A DNA stretch of 64,000 nt from Pseudomonas fluorescens (GTDB taxonomy: Bacteria > Pseudomonadota > Gammaproteobacteria > Pseudomonadales > Pseudomonadaceae): NCBI RefSeq assembly GCF_902497995.1, contig NZ_CABVII010000006.1, forward strand, positions 62,001-126,000, written 5' to 3'. Of this stretch, positions 54,614-63,437 are shown piece after piece; position 1 is the first letter of the stretch, and the number at the start of each line of letters is the position of its first letter. The notes under the pieces are model-generated. The model ran no database searches. It saw only the letters and a list, made by a program, of their open reading frames with translations, and was not told the DNA's origin. The position numbers were made by a program, and so were the translations under genes.

Positions 54614-56164
54614 ATGACCAGCGAACCCCTGTCCTTGTCGTTCAACCCTGCAGGTGTCGAACTCGATCGCCGTCAGGGCTTGAGTCGCCAGTTGTATCAG
54701 GCGCTACGGGTACGAGTGCTCGACGGCAGGCTGGCCAGTGGCACGCGATTGCCGGCCAGTCGTGACCTGGCGGCGGCGTTGGCGATATCCCGCAACAGCG
54801 TGGTCCGGGCCTATGATCAACTCTACGCCGAGGGCTTTATCGAAGGGCGTGTTGGCGACGGCACTTATGTTGCACAACTGCCTCAGGCAATGCTGGCGAC
54901 GAAAAAACTATCCACAAAAGTATCCACAGGGTTGTCAACAGGGTTGCCCACAGCCTTATCCACAAATTGCCTGGATTTACCTGTGGTTTTATCCAGCAAA
55001 GTTATCCACAGCGGCGCCTTGGCGAGGGTAGAAAGGAATCATTTGCCCACGCCGCCGAGTGGTCCTCCCCGGGCTTTTCGGGTTGGCGTTCCGGCCTTCG
55101 ATCTGTTTCCATTTGAGGTATGGGCCAAGCTGAATGCGGCTTTCTGGCGTAAACCGGATTTGCAGCAACTCTGTTATGGCGATCCTGCAGGCGATGCGCG
55201 CTTACGCGGCCTGATTGCCGCGTACCTGCGCAGTTCGCGGGGCATGCAATGCACGGCTGAGCAAATAGTGATCACCAGTGGCGCACAGCAGGGGATCAGC
55301 CTTTGTGCACAGCTGCTGGTAGAGCCGGGCGACGGGGTCGCAATCGAGAATCCGGGGTATCGGGCGGCGGGCCATGCGTTCGCAGTGGCCGGTGCGCGAT
55401 TGCATGGGATAGCGGTAGATAGTGAGGGTATCGATTGCACCGAACTGGCGGGACTCGGTGATTGTCGTCTGGCTTATGTCACGCCGTCGCATCAGTACCC
55501 GACCGGGGTGGTCATGGGCCTGGCACGTCGCCTGGAACTGCTGGTCTGGGCTGAACGCACCCAAGGCTGGATTGTCGAGGACGACTACGATGGCGAATAC
55601 CGCTACAGCGGCGCGCCATTGGCACCCTTGGCTGCACTCGATCGGCAGGGGCGGGTGCTGTACGTCGGGACTTTTGGCAAAGTCGCCTTCCCGGCATTGC
55701 GCCTGGGTTATCTGGTGTTGCCGCCAGCATTGGTGGACGTGTTCTCCCAGCGGCGTGCGGTGGATGTACGGCATTCCGAGGTAAGCACTCAGGCGGTGAT
55801 GGCCGAGTTCATGGCCGCCGGGCATTTCCAGCGACACATTCGGCGTATGCGGCGTGCTGCGCTGAGCCGACGTAACACATTGCTGTCCGGCTGGCCCCAG
55901 GGTATCCCTGGTATCGGTAGCCTGCCGAGTGTCGCGGCAGGGCTGCACTTGACGGTTGCGGTCGCGTCTGCGGCCCGCGAGCAGGCGCTGATCGAAAAAG
56001 CCGCCAGCGTCGATGTCGAGATCAATGCGCTGAGCAGCTACTGGTTACCGGACTCGCAACAACCGGAGGACCAGCGCGCGGGACTGGTCCTGGGTTTTGC
56101 GGCGGTGCCCGAAGTTTCCATCATCGAAGCACTCCGGCGTTTGGACAAAATCTGGCGCACATGA
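54614..56164 (+). CDS. MocR/PdxR-type GntR regulator with aminotransferase domain
   Basis: 516 residues: an N-terminal GntR winged helix (L-S-R-Q-L-Y-Q-A-L-R-V-R-V-L-D-G-R-L, R-L-P-A-S-R-D-L-A) to about residue 85, a linker, then a fold-type I aminotransferase domain with T-S-G-A-Q-Q-G-I-S-L, D-D-Y-D-G-E-Y-R-Y and the PLP-lysine region Y-V-G-T-F-G-K-V-A-F. PLP or an amine is the likely effector. The linker (residues ~96-135, S-T-K-V-S-T-G-L-S-T-G-L-P-T) is repetitive because its DNA is built of DnaA-box-like 9-mers at 54908-55010. It is divergent from paiB, a likely target. Confidence 0.92.
   Translation: MTSEPLSLSFNPAGVELDRRQGLSRQLYQALRVRVLDGRLASGTRLPASRDLAAALAISRNSVVRAYDQLYAEGFIEGRVGDGTYVAQLPQAMLATKKLSTKVSTGLSTGLPTALSTNCLDLPVVLSSKVIHSGALARVERNHLPTPPSGPPRAFRVGVPAFDLFPFEVWAKLNAAFWRKPDLQQLCYGDPAGDARLRGLIAAYLRSSRGMQCTAEQIVITSGAQQGISLCAQLLVEPGDGVAIENPGYRAAGHAFAVAGARLHGIAVDSEGIDCTELAGLGDCRLAYVTPSHQYPTGVVMGLARRLELLVWAERTQGWIVEDDYDGEYRYSGAPLAPLAALDRQGRVLYVGTFGKVAFPALRLGYLVLPPALVDVFSQRRAVDVRHSEVSTQAVMAEFMAAGHFQRHIRRMRRAALSRRNTLLSGWPQGIPGIGSLPSVAAGLHLTVAVASAAREQALIEKAASVDVEINALSSYWLPDSQQPEDQRAGLVLGFAAVPEVSIIEALRRLDKIWRT
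54908..55010. repeat. DnaA-box-like repeat cluster within the MocR linker
   Basis: Perfect TTATCCACA at 54956-54964 and 55002-55010; one-mismatch copies at 54908-54916 (CTATCCACA) and 54920-54928 (GTATCCACA); two-mismatch copies at 54932-54940 and 54944-54952. All are in the same orientation. Confidence 0.8.
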
Positions 56165-56191
56165 GTCTTGCACCACCGGCAGGGTTGCACG

Positions 56192-59100
56192 TCAGTTTTC
56201 GACTTCAGGCTCCAGGTCAAAAAACAGTTTTCGTAACGCCGGGTCATCGATCTTGCGTAAGACCCCATCAATGGGCTCGACTGTGGCGAATGTTTTTTGT
56301 TGCTCCTCGGTAAGCGTTTTCAAGTAGGTTTCCGAGATCTTCAGGTGCGCGGCAGTGGGATATTCTCGAGGGCTTTTCAGGCTTGGGTAGTGGAAATGGG
56401 CGACCCAGAGTTCCCGAGCATTATTGGTCCTGTCGAGAATCCGGTACTCCTGAAAATAATCGCCCTGCTGCTTGGTCTGGATTCGGCCTTTGTCCCGACG
56501 CAATTCGATCTGAGCATTCTCATGCATCCATCTGAATATGGACTGAGTGGGCTTCCTCAATTTGTAGAGGCTGGCGCGAATGCTTTTGCCGGTTTCGCGC
56601 ATCGTCACCGCTGCCGCACGCAACTGCGGAACTAAACTGCGCACCGGAAATTGCTTCGTACGGGCCAAAATCTGCTCAACGCTGGTAGCGCTATGATCCA
56701 GTTTGTTTGCTTGTAAATCGAATATGTCCTGCATTTCAGCAGGGATACGCGAAGGTCGATTGGCGTCTTTCTTCGTGCGCTCGATAAAGCTGTTTGCGTT
56801 CTCGGCCAGGTCAAAACCGTTGCTGATGATTTCGCTATCAACCAGCGTCGAGGGTGGCCTCTGAGTATTTTCCAAAGTAAGCAAGCCAAGAGACTCGTCT
56901 ATAGTCGGCGGTGCTTCACTGCTGGTCGGTTGCCGCGGCCGGGTCTTTCTCACCTTACCCGTGGGGCGTGGCACTGTCGGCTTCGATGGCCCGGCAGACT
57001 CTCTCGGGTTCAAGGATTTCTCTTGCTCCACCAGTGATAGGCGCAGGACTTGGGCGTTTGTTGCAAATCCGCCAATGAGGCCACGTAGATGGTCAAGTCG
57101 CGCCTGTTTGAAATGACCGGGATAGGTTTCTGGCAGTTCCAGAAGTCGCTGATCGATATCGGCAAAGGTTTCGATTATCTGACTCAGCTCTTCGATCTGC
57201 TGTTTCGGGCTGGTATCGTCTGGTGTTTTTTTCAGCAGCTGTGCAATCCGGTGAGCGGCGTTGGCCCCCCTGACGATCAGTTTGCCGACGTCACCGCGAG
57301 CCTGCGGCATCGTCACGCTGGCCTGTTCCTCCATGCACAGTTCCTGAGCGATGCCGATTTCATTGGCCTTGATTTCCCATTCGGTAAATGAAGGCGTCAT
57401 TTTGCGCATGACCTGTGCTTGTTCAAGGCCTGGCCTTCCGAGCGCTTGCATTGACTCGAGCGCAGTGCGTGAGAGCACAAGTTTTTCGACCATTGCCTGG
57501 CTCAGATCTGTTGCTAGTTGCACGTGCCTGACGTGGGTTTCCTTCGACGTTTCCTCTATCGCGGTTTCAGATCGCAAGACACTGCTCAGCTTGGCATATT
57601 CACTTTTTTTTATGACGAACCAGAACGAAAGATGTTTCTGCAACTCGGTATGCATTCGTAGTGCGTCATGGATGTAACTCGGACCGCCGCCCAACGTATG
57701 CCATTCCTTCAGCTGCTCAAGGGCTTGTCGGTAGGCTCCGATCATCACCTCCAGTTTTTCCACGTAAATGGCTGACAATCGGTCATGGTCACCGCCCGTG
57801 GCAGCAAACATTTGCGCCTGAGCCTGGATCACATCGTTTTTTTTCTGCTCTTCGCCCCCTTCCGCATCCCCTTCCATGACCTTCTTGCGTTGAAACAGAT
57901 CCAATTCTTTTTTCAGTTCATTTTTGCGAAGTTCATTCGCCGCTTTCAGGGCTTTAAGACGATTTTTTGGTCCGCCGCCCCTCAGGCGCAATCGCAGGTC
58001 AAGCACCCATCGGCCGTCACGATCATTGGTCAGCAACGGGCCATATTTTTCAGGGTCATCGGGATAAGCGATCTGCACCTGGCCATCCTCGGTGACTCCG
58101 ACGTTGAACCAGCGCGTACCGACATTGGCGTACGTCTTGTGATCAAAATGATATAGATGAGGTGGCTTCTCGTTGGTGTGGCTGACCGCCTTGTTGTTCA
58201 AGTCTGGCGCCGTGACTTTGAGGGCGTCCAGGTAGGCGCCGAGTGCCGAGGGCGTGCGCCGGGGAACTGACCCGGCGGTCTCTACCAAAGAATCATGAGC
58301 CGATGGCAGTTCTCCGAGCAAGGGGATGGTGTCCAGCGTGATAGCGGTGGTCACGGGTGATGGAGCGGCGCTCTTTTCCAATGGTTCGCGAGTGATGCGG
58401 GGCTTGCTGGACAGCGCTTTACGCCGCATCACCGCGTGATGACTGAGCAGAATGCCCAGGGATAACAGGATGTCTGCCTCGGATCTCCACTGGTTAAAGC
58501 TGTCGCCTTTTTCATGGGCATCGAGGGCTTGTTGAATTTGCTCGATAACCTGCCAGGCCCAGACCGCGGTGCCGACGGCGCCACTGAGGAAGTTGGTCGC
58601 GACACCGAACAACGCCCGGCCGCTGTCTTTGAGCAGTGTCCAGCGCCGTTCGGCATTCGATTGCGACTGGCGGTCCGCGAGGGTGACCAGCGCCTGCGCA
58701 TTATTTCTGAACAGCGCAGTGTGGGTGTCCCCAGTGATTTCCCGGGTTTCCAATACCACCCGCCCGAACTGCTCTGCCCTGAGGAAAGGGTTTACCAGCT
58801 GTTCAGCCGCTAACCATGGAGACGGCAAGCCCACCGGAAAAACGTACTGGGAATATTCAAAGCTCAGTGTTTTGGTCGCAAGCCAGGCGAGTATCGATTC
58901 GCGCAATTCTCCGGGCTGGTGCAAGGCATAGAGCAGATTCTGCCGCGAGGGAAACTGCATCAACGGCACATCCTGCATCGGCCGATAAAGCAGACAGGCC
59001 CCCTTGGTGTCGTCTCGAGGGCTGATAATGAACATGTTGGTCACGGTGTCGCTGGCGCTGATCAAACGATGTTGCGGCTTCAGCGTCAGGGGGTAGATAG

Positions 59101-60730
59101 CGATGGGGTTAACAGGGCCAGGGGCAGAATTCATCCATTTGCAAATGTACTGATAGCCTTGCTCGGTAACCCCCGACTCTTGTTTGATTTTCTCTTCCAG
59201 TGCCTTGAGCGGTAACAACCAGCGTAGTTGATCACGATAGAAATGGGCCTGACGTTGGGATGTGACCGGGTCATCGATCAGCGTTTTCTTGATCAGTGCC
59301 GGGTAGGCACGGCCGACGTCCACGTTGGCCGCGATGCGGGTGAGGAGTTGCGGCGTCAGCCAGTCAGGAACCTGCGCACCATTTTTGAATGATAGTGTCG
59401 CCCTATACGGCGCGTCGTTCTCCAGCGCGAACTCGGCCAAGGTTTCAGTGTGTTGATCGAGAGGGTTGGGCAGGGTGAAATTATCGACGGTAAAGCTGTT
59501 GGTCACCTTGATTTGCAAGGCGTCCCACGGCAGTTGCGCGGCAGCCACTGCACTTTTATCGGCGATGATCGCGTCCCGCATCGATTGGTGAGCAAATTGA
59601 CTGATGGAAGGTATCTCGGATCTGGCGACCCTGTACTTGGCTTTGCGATACAGTTTCCCCAGGGCGGTGATGTAACGACGGTAATCATCCATGTCGTTGG
59701 CGGGTGCATTGCGCAGCCAGTCAGGGATTGCCGCGTCCAGTTGTTTGACACGTGATTGATCGAGGGTATCCAGCCCCTTTCCGGGCTCCGGTACTTCGGT
59801 GTAGGCCTCGGCATTTCCGAGTTGATCAATGCTGTCTAGTTGCGATGACACCAAAGCCCAGGCCATATGATCGAAAACGTTGCCATCGGGCTCGAATAAT
59901 CGCCATTCCAGTGCGCCCCCTGTCGGCAGCCCGTCGAGCCGCCCAGGCAGGGTGCTTGCGAGCTTCTCCAGGGAATCGAACGACTCGTAGCCACACTCGA
60001 TCGTGTACATGACGATGAGCTGGCGCTGGCGGTAAGTTGCCTTGATCACCAGTGCTCCGCCGACCAGAAGATGCCTGGGTATTTCATTCTCGACGACGTC
60101 GATATCGATCAGGCACGCCTGAATGGTTGAAAAATCGGTATTCGTGTTTTTCCGCGAAACTCTGTCCGGTTCGGCGAAGACTTCCCGGGCCATGGCGCAC
60201 TCGTCTGCATTCCAGCCCTTCACTTGTTTGACATTGAGCGCTTTTCGCAGCGAGTCGGAAAGTTTTTGCCAACGTGGAAGTTCATGCACTGTTTGATTCC
60301 AGAAACTCAGCTGGCGGTCCTGGAATTCCATGAACAACAAGGCGATCGCTTCATTGAGCGTCAGGGCGACTTCCTCGATGCTGACCGCGAGTTGGACCGG
60401 GTCGTCGGCCTGCGGCTCAAGCGTCAGGAAGTGTTCCCCTTCGATATAGTCCGCAGTCGTTCCGCAGAGCCCGTGACGAACCAGCGCATGAGTCAGCGAT
60501 TCGTAACTGATCGGCCCGCTCTCGACTTCATCGCCGATCACTTGCCATTGCGGGCTGCCGACGACTGCTTTGTCAGGGTCGATGTCCAGGTCGGTGAATT
60601 GTTCTTTCAGCATTTGGCGCAGCAACTGCGAGGCGACCTCATGCAGTGTAGGACCGTGGCTGGTTTGGTTGACCAGGTCGCTTTTTTCCACCAGAGGTTC
60701 GGTTTTGCCGCTGTCGATAGTGTCTGTCAT
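56192..60730 (-). CDS. Giant dermonecrotic-toxin-like (DUF6543-type) protein
   Basis: 1512 residues from M-T-D-T-I-D-S-G-K, with AAGGAA eight bases upstream; another ATG five codons earlier lacks such a site. Around residues 495-700 are segments I recall from Pseudomonas dermonecrotic-toxin-domain proteins: H-F-Y-R-D-Q-L-R-W-L-L-P-L-K-A-L-E-E-K-I-K, N-M-F-I-I-S-P-R-D-D, C-L-L-Y-R-P-M, and S-Q-Y-V-F-P. A hydrophobic stretch follows (~705-725), then a charged coiled coil (~920-955) and a conserved-looking end (R-I-L-D-R-T-N-N-A-R-E-L-W-V-A-H-F-H-Y-P). No signal peptide, catalytic triad or immunity gene is evident. Wobble GC looks lower than the neighbours, suggesting transfer. It may be a secreted effector; targets are unknown. 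Confidence 0.82.
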   Translation of the reverse strand: MTDTIDSGKTEPLVEKSDLVNQTSHGPTLHEVASQLLRQMLKEQFTDLDIDPDKAVVGSPQWQVIGDEVESGPISYESLTHALVRHGLCGTTADYIEGEHFLTLEPQADDPVQLAVSIEEVALTLNEAIALLFMEFQDRQLSFWNQTVHELPRWQKLSDSLRKALNVKQVKGWNADECAMAREVFAEPDRVSRKNTNTDFSTIQACLIDIDVVENEIPRHLLVGGALVIKATYRQRQLIVMYTIECGYESFDSLEKLASTLPGRLDGLPTGGALEWRLFEPDGNVFDHMAWALVSSQLDSIDQLGNAEAYTEVPEPGKGLDTLDQSRVKQLDAAIPDWLRNAPANDMDDYRRYITALGKLYRKAKYRVARSEIPSISQFAHQSMRDAIIADKSAVAAAQLPWDALQIKVTNSFTVDNFTLPNPLDQHTETLAEFALENDAPYRATLSFKNGAQVPDWLTPQLLTRIAANVDVGRAYPALIKKTLIDDPVTSQRQAHFYRDQLRWLLPLKALEEKIKQESGVTEQGYQYICKWMNSAPGPVNPIAIYPLTLKPQHRLISASDTVTNMFIISPRDDTKGACLLYRPMQDVPLMQFPSRQNLLYALHQPGELRESILAWLATKTLSFEYSQYVFPVGLPSPWLAAEQLVNPFLRAEQFGRVVLETREITGDTHTALFRNNAQALVTLADRQSQSNAERRWTLLKDSGRALFGVATNFLSGAVGTAVWAWQVIEQIQQALDAHEKGDSFNQWRSEADILLSLGILLSHHAVMRRKALSSKPRITREPLEKSAAPSPVTTAITLDTIPLLGELPSAHDSLVETAGSVPRRTPSALGAYLDALKVTAPDLNNKAVSHTNEKPPHLYHFDHKTYANVGTRWFNVGVTEDGQVQIAYPDDPEKYGPLLTNDRDGRWVLDLRLRLRGGGPKNRLKALKAANELRKNELKKELDLFQRKKVMEGDAEGGEEQKKNDVIQAQAQMFAATGGDHDRLSAIYVEKLEVMIGAYRQALEQLKEWHTLGGGPSYIHDALRMHTELQKHLSFWFVIKKSEYAKLSSVLRSETAIEETSKETHVRHVQLATDLSQAMVEKLVLSRTALESMQALGRPGLEQAQVMRKMTPSFTEWEIKANEIGIAQELCMEEQASVTMPQARGDVGKLIVRGANAAHRIAQLLKKTPDDTSPKQQIEELSQIIETFADIDQRLLELPETYPGHFKQARLDHLRGLIGGFATNAQVLRLSLVEQEKSLNPRESAGPSKPTVPRPTGKVRKTRPRQPTSSEAPPTIDESLGLLTLENTQRPPSTLVDSEIISNGFDLAENANSFIERTKKDANRPSRIPAEMQDIFDLQANKLDHSATSVEQILARTKQFPVRSLVPQLRAAAVTMRETGKSIRASLYKLRKPTQSIFRWMHENAQIELRRDKGRIQTKQQGDYFQEYRILDRTNNARELWVAHFHYPSLKSPREYPTAAHLKISETYLKTLTEEQQKTFATVEPIDGVLRKIDDPALRKLFFDLEPEVEN

Positions 60731-60968
60731 GGTTGTTTCCTTCAATGCAGGGATCAGGACGAATGCGTCAATCCTGGCGATGGCATCGAAGGTAGTGGAC
60801 TGCGTTTAACGGGGTGTGGTAACTAATTATCGCAGGTAAAAAAATGGCTGAAGTGCGAGATTTCGGCTGGATTTAATGTAAGTTTGGTTGAAGGGTTACC
60901 TTATCAAGGAATAACTGAAGCCAGTTTCAAGGTCGGCAACTTGCAACGGTTGTCCTGACTTGAAACAC

Positions 60969-60998
60969 AAACCTCCTGCCAGCAACAGCAGGAGGTTT
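60969..60998 (-). terminator. Intrinsic terminator after the polyamine-binding protein gene
   Basis: AAACCTCCTGC (60969-60979) pairs perfectly with GCAGGAGGTTT (60988-60998) around an 8-base loop, just beyond the stop on the minus strand. The following T-run is short. The remaining part of the 276-base gap shows nothing I can name. Confidence 0.7.
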
Positions 60999-61006
60999 CC
61001 AAGGCT

Positions 61007-62122
61007 TTATGTCCCTGATTTGATCTTGGTCCAGGCCCGGGTCCGCGCACGTTCGGCATCGCGGGGCAGCGGTTGCAGGGTATAGAGCGTGCCCATCGCC
61101 GTTTCGGTCGGATACAGGTTCGGATTGTTGCGGATCGCCGGGTCGACCATTTCCGTGGCGTCCTTGTTCGGGTTCGGATAGCCGACGAAATCGCTGACCG
61201 GCGCGATCACTTGGGGTTGCAGCAAATAGTTGATGAAGGTGTAGGCGTCTTGCGGGTTCTTCGCGCCGTTGGGGATGGCAAGCATGTCGAACCAGATCGG
61301 TGCGCCTTCTTTCGGCAGGCGCATATCGACGATCACGCCATTCTTGGCTTCCTTGGCGCGGTTGGCGGCCTGGGAGAAACTGCCGGAGTAACCGACCGCG
61401 ACGCAGATGTCGCCGTTGGCGATGTCGGCCATGTATTTGGATGAGTGAAAGTAAGTGACGTACGGGCGGATCTTCATCAGCAAGGCTTCAGCCTTCGCGT
61501 AGTCCGCCGGCTTCTTGCTATTGGGGTCCAGGCCAAGGTGTTGCAGGGCCAGCGGCAGGATCTCCGACGGCGAGTCGAGCAGGGCGACCCCGCACTGCTT
61601 GAGTTTGCTGATGTTCTCTTCCTTGAAGATCAGGTCCCAGCTGTCCACCGGGGCGTTGTCGCCCAGGGCAGCCTTGACCTTGTCCGGGTTGAAGCCGATC
61701 AGGATGGTGCCGTACATGTACGGCACGGCGTATTTATTGCCGGGGTCGTTGGTTTCGATCAGCTTCATCAGTTTGGGATCGAGGTGGTTCCAGTTCGGCA
61801 GCTTGCTGCGGTCCAGTGGCTGGAACACGCCGGCTTCGATCTGTTTGGCGAGGAACACGTTGGATGGCACCACCACGTCGTAGCCGGAGTTGCCGGTCAG
61901 CAGCTTGGCTTCCAATGCTTCGTTGGTGTCGAAGATGTCGTAGACCAGCTTGGTCTGGGCGTTCTGGGCCTTGAAATCTTCCAGCGCCTTGGGCGTGATG
62001 TAGTCGAACCAGTTGTAGACGCGCAACGTTCGCTCTTGCGCGTGAACGGCGCCACTGAGCACTGTGGCGCACAGCACTGTGGGGAAGAGCGCGGGTGCAA
62101 TAAAGCGCTTGAGCCTGTTCAT
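61007..62122 (-). CDS. Periplasmic polyamine-binding protein (PotF/PotD-like)
   Basis: 371 residues with a signal peptide (M-N-R-L-K-R-F-I-A-P-A-L-F, cleavage near A-V-H-A-Q). The mature start R-V-Y-N-W-F-D-Y-I-T-P and V-V-P-S-N-V-F-L, then Y-A-V-P-Y-M-Y-G-T and Y-S-G-S are typical of spermidine/putrescine ABC binding proteins. No ABC transporter genes lie beside it, so it probably works with a transporter encoded elsewhere or serves as an orphan sensor. It follows the acetylpolyamine amidohydrolase gene by 12 bases, linking uptake and deacetylation of polyamines. Confidence 0.93.
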   Translation of the reverse strand: MNRLKRFIAPALFPTVLCATVLSGAVHAQERTLRVYNWFDYITPKALEDFKAQNAQTKLVYDIFDTNEALEAKLLTGNSGYDVVVPSNVFLAKQIEAGVFQPLDRSKLPNWNHLDPKLMKLIETNDPGNKYAVPYMYGTILIGFNPDKVKAALGDNAPVDSWDLIFKEENISKLKQCGVALLDSPSEILPLALQHLGLDPNSKKPADYAKAEALLMKIRPYVTYFHSSKYMADIANGDICVAVGYSGSFSQAANRAKEAKNGVIVDMRLPKEGAPIWFDMLAIPNGAKNPQDAYTFINYLLQPQVIAPVSDFVGYPNPNKDATEMVDPAIRNNPNLYPTETAMGTLYTLQPLPRDAERARTRAWTKIKSGT

Positions 62123-62134
62123 TGTTCTAATTCC

Positions 62135-63166
62135 TCATTGAGCGCTTTCAAAACCTTCGAGAACGTTCACGGCATTGATGCCGATTTCTTCGACCGCGTA
62201 ACCGCCTTCCATCACGAACAGCGTCGATTTACCCAGTTTGGCGATGCGCTCACCCATGGCCAGATAGTCCGGGCTGTCGAGCTTGAACTGGGAAATAGGA
62301 TCGTCCTTGAACGTGTCAACGCCCAGGGATACAACGACGATGTCGGCACCATATTTTTCGATCTCTTTGCAGGCCTGTTCCAGCGCGGCGCTCCAGCTGT
62401 CCCAATCGCTGCCCGCCGGCAAAGGGTAGTTGAAGTTGAAGCCCTCGCCCGCGCCTTCGCCCAGCTCGTCTTCATAACCGAGGAAGAAGGGAAACTCGGC
62501 TTCCGGGTGGCCGTGGATCGATGTGAACAGCACGTCGCTGCGTTCGTAGAAAATCGATTGAGTGCCATTGCCGTGGTGGTAGTCGACGTCGAGGATCGCG
62601 ACTTTTTTGTGACCCTGATCGAGGAACGCTTGAGCGGCGATGGCGGCGTTGTTGAGGTAGCAATAACCGCCCATCAAATCGCTGGCCGCGTGATGTCCCG
62701 GTGGCCGGCAGAGGGCAAATGCGCTACGGGCGCCGTGCTGGATTTCTGCCTGTGCGGTCAACGCGACTTGCGCAGCGCTATACGCCGCTTGCCAAGTGCC
62801 GGCAGTGATCGGAGCGCCGGCATCGAAGCTGTAGTAACCGAGCTGGCCGTGCAGGCTGGCGGGCATGATCGGGCGCAGAGTGCGCGCCGGCCAGGTGTAC
62901 GGCAGCAGATCGCCGTCGGTATTGAACTCGGTCCAGCGCGCCCACGCACCTTTGAAGAAGTCCAGGTATTCGCGACTGTGGATGCGCGCGATCGGGTCGA
63001 GGCCGAAATCCTTCGGCGCTTCCACGGAACCGAGGTTCTGGTTTTGCACGCGTTGCAGCACATGGTCTGCACGGGAAGGCATCTCGAAGCAGGGCTTGAG
63101 CTGCCCGTCTATCAATTCACAACGGCCATGGTGCAGGTGGTGATCGTCCGAGTAGATCGTCAGCAT
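62135..63166 (-). CDS. aphA: Acetylpolyamine amidohydrolase (histone-deacetylase family)
   Basis: 343 residues from M-L-T-I-Y-S-D-D-H-H; the frame is open further upstream but only through REP-derived sequence. The HDAC-fold zinc site and catalytic residues are visible: C-R-P-P-G-H-H-A-A (tandem His), L-D-V-D-Y-H-H-G-N-G-T-Q (Asp and His zinc ligands), S-L-G-V-D-T-F-K-D-D-P (third ligand Asp) and E-G-G-Y (Tyr). It likely removes acetyl from acetylputrescine or related amines so they can be catabolised. P. aeruginosa has similar enzymes, one of which also adjoins a polyamine-binding protein gene, as I recall. Confidence 0.9.
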   Translation of the reverse strand: MLTIYSDDHHLHHGRCELIDGQLKPCFEMPSRADHVLQRVQNQNLGSVEAPKDFGLDPIARIHSREYLDFFKGAWARWTEFNTDGDLLPYTWPARTLRPIMPASLHGQLGYYSFDAGAPITAGTWQAAYSAAQVALTAQAEIQHGARSAFALCRPPGHHAASDLMGGYCYLNNAAIAAQAFLDQGHKKVAILDVDYHHGNGTQSIFYERSDVLFTSIHGHPEAEFPFFLGYEDELGEGAGEGFNFNYPLPAGSDWDSWSAALEQACKEIEKYGADIVVVSLGVDTFKDDPISQFKLDSPDYLAMGERIAKLGKSTLFVMEGGYAVEEIGINAVNVLEGFESAQ

Positions 63167-63336
63167 TTCTTGTTCTCCGCAGGCTGATTTGGTTGAACAC
63201 AGTCTTGCGGCGGACGCCAGTTCAGAGAACGTCAGGAAAGGCCAAAAGGGGATCGATATGGCCAAAATAGTTGACCGAAATTCGCCCCTTATAATTGGCA
63301 TAGGAATGCCACCGTGAGGCTTGGAATGCCGACCCT

Positions 63337-63435
63337 GTGGGAGCGGGCTTGCCCGCGATGGACTCAAGAGCGCCGCGTTTAATCAGTAAACACGCGTTAT
63401 CGTTTGCGATCATCGCGAGCAAGCTCGCTCCCACA
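63337..63435. repeat. Imperfect REPIN between aphA-like and AraC genes
   Basis: TGTGGGAGCGGGCTTGCCCG (from 63336) pairs with CATCGCGAGCAAGCTCGCTC (from 63411) with about two mismatches. It occupies part of the 271-base gap upstream of the amidohydrolase gene; the rest holds no gene. Confidence 0.85.
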
Positions 63436-63437
63436 AG

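Noticed and set aside
63167..63367. Longer start for the acetylpolyamine amidohydrolase
   Set aside because: The added 67 residues are partly REP-derived and precede the conserved M-L-T-I-Y-S-D start.
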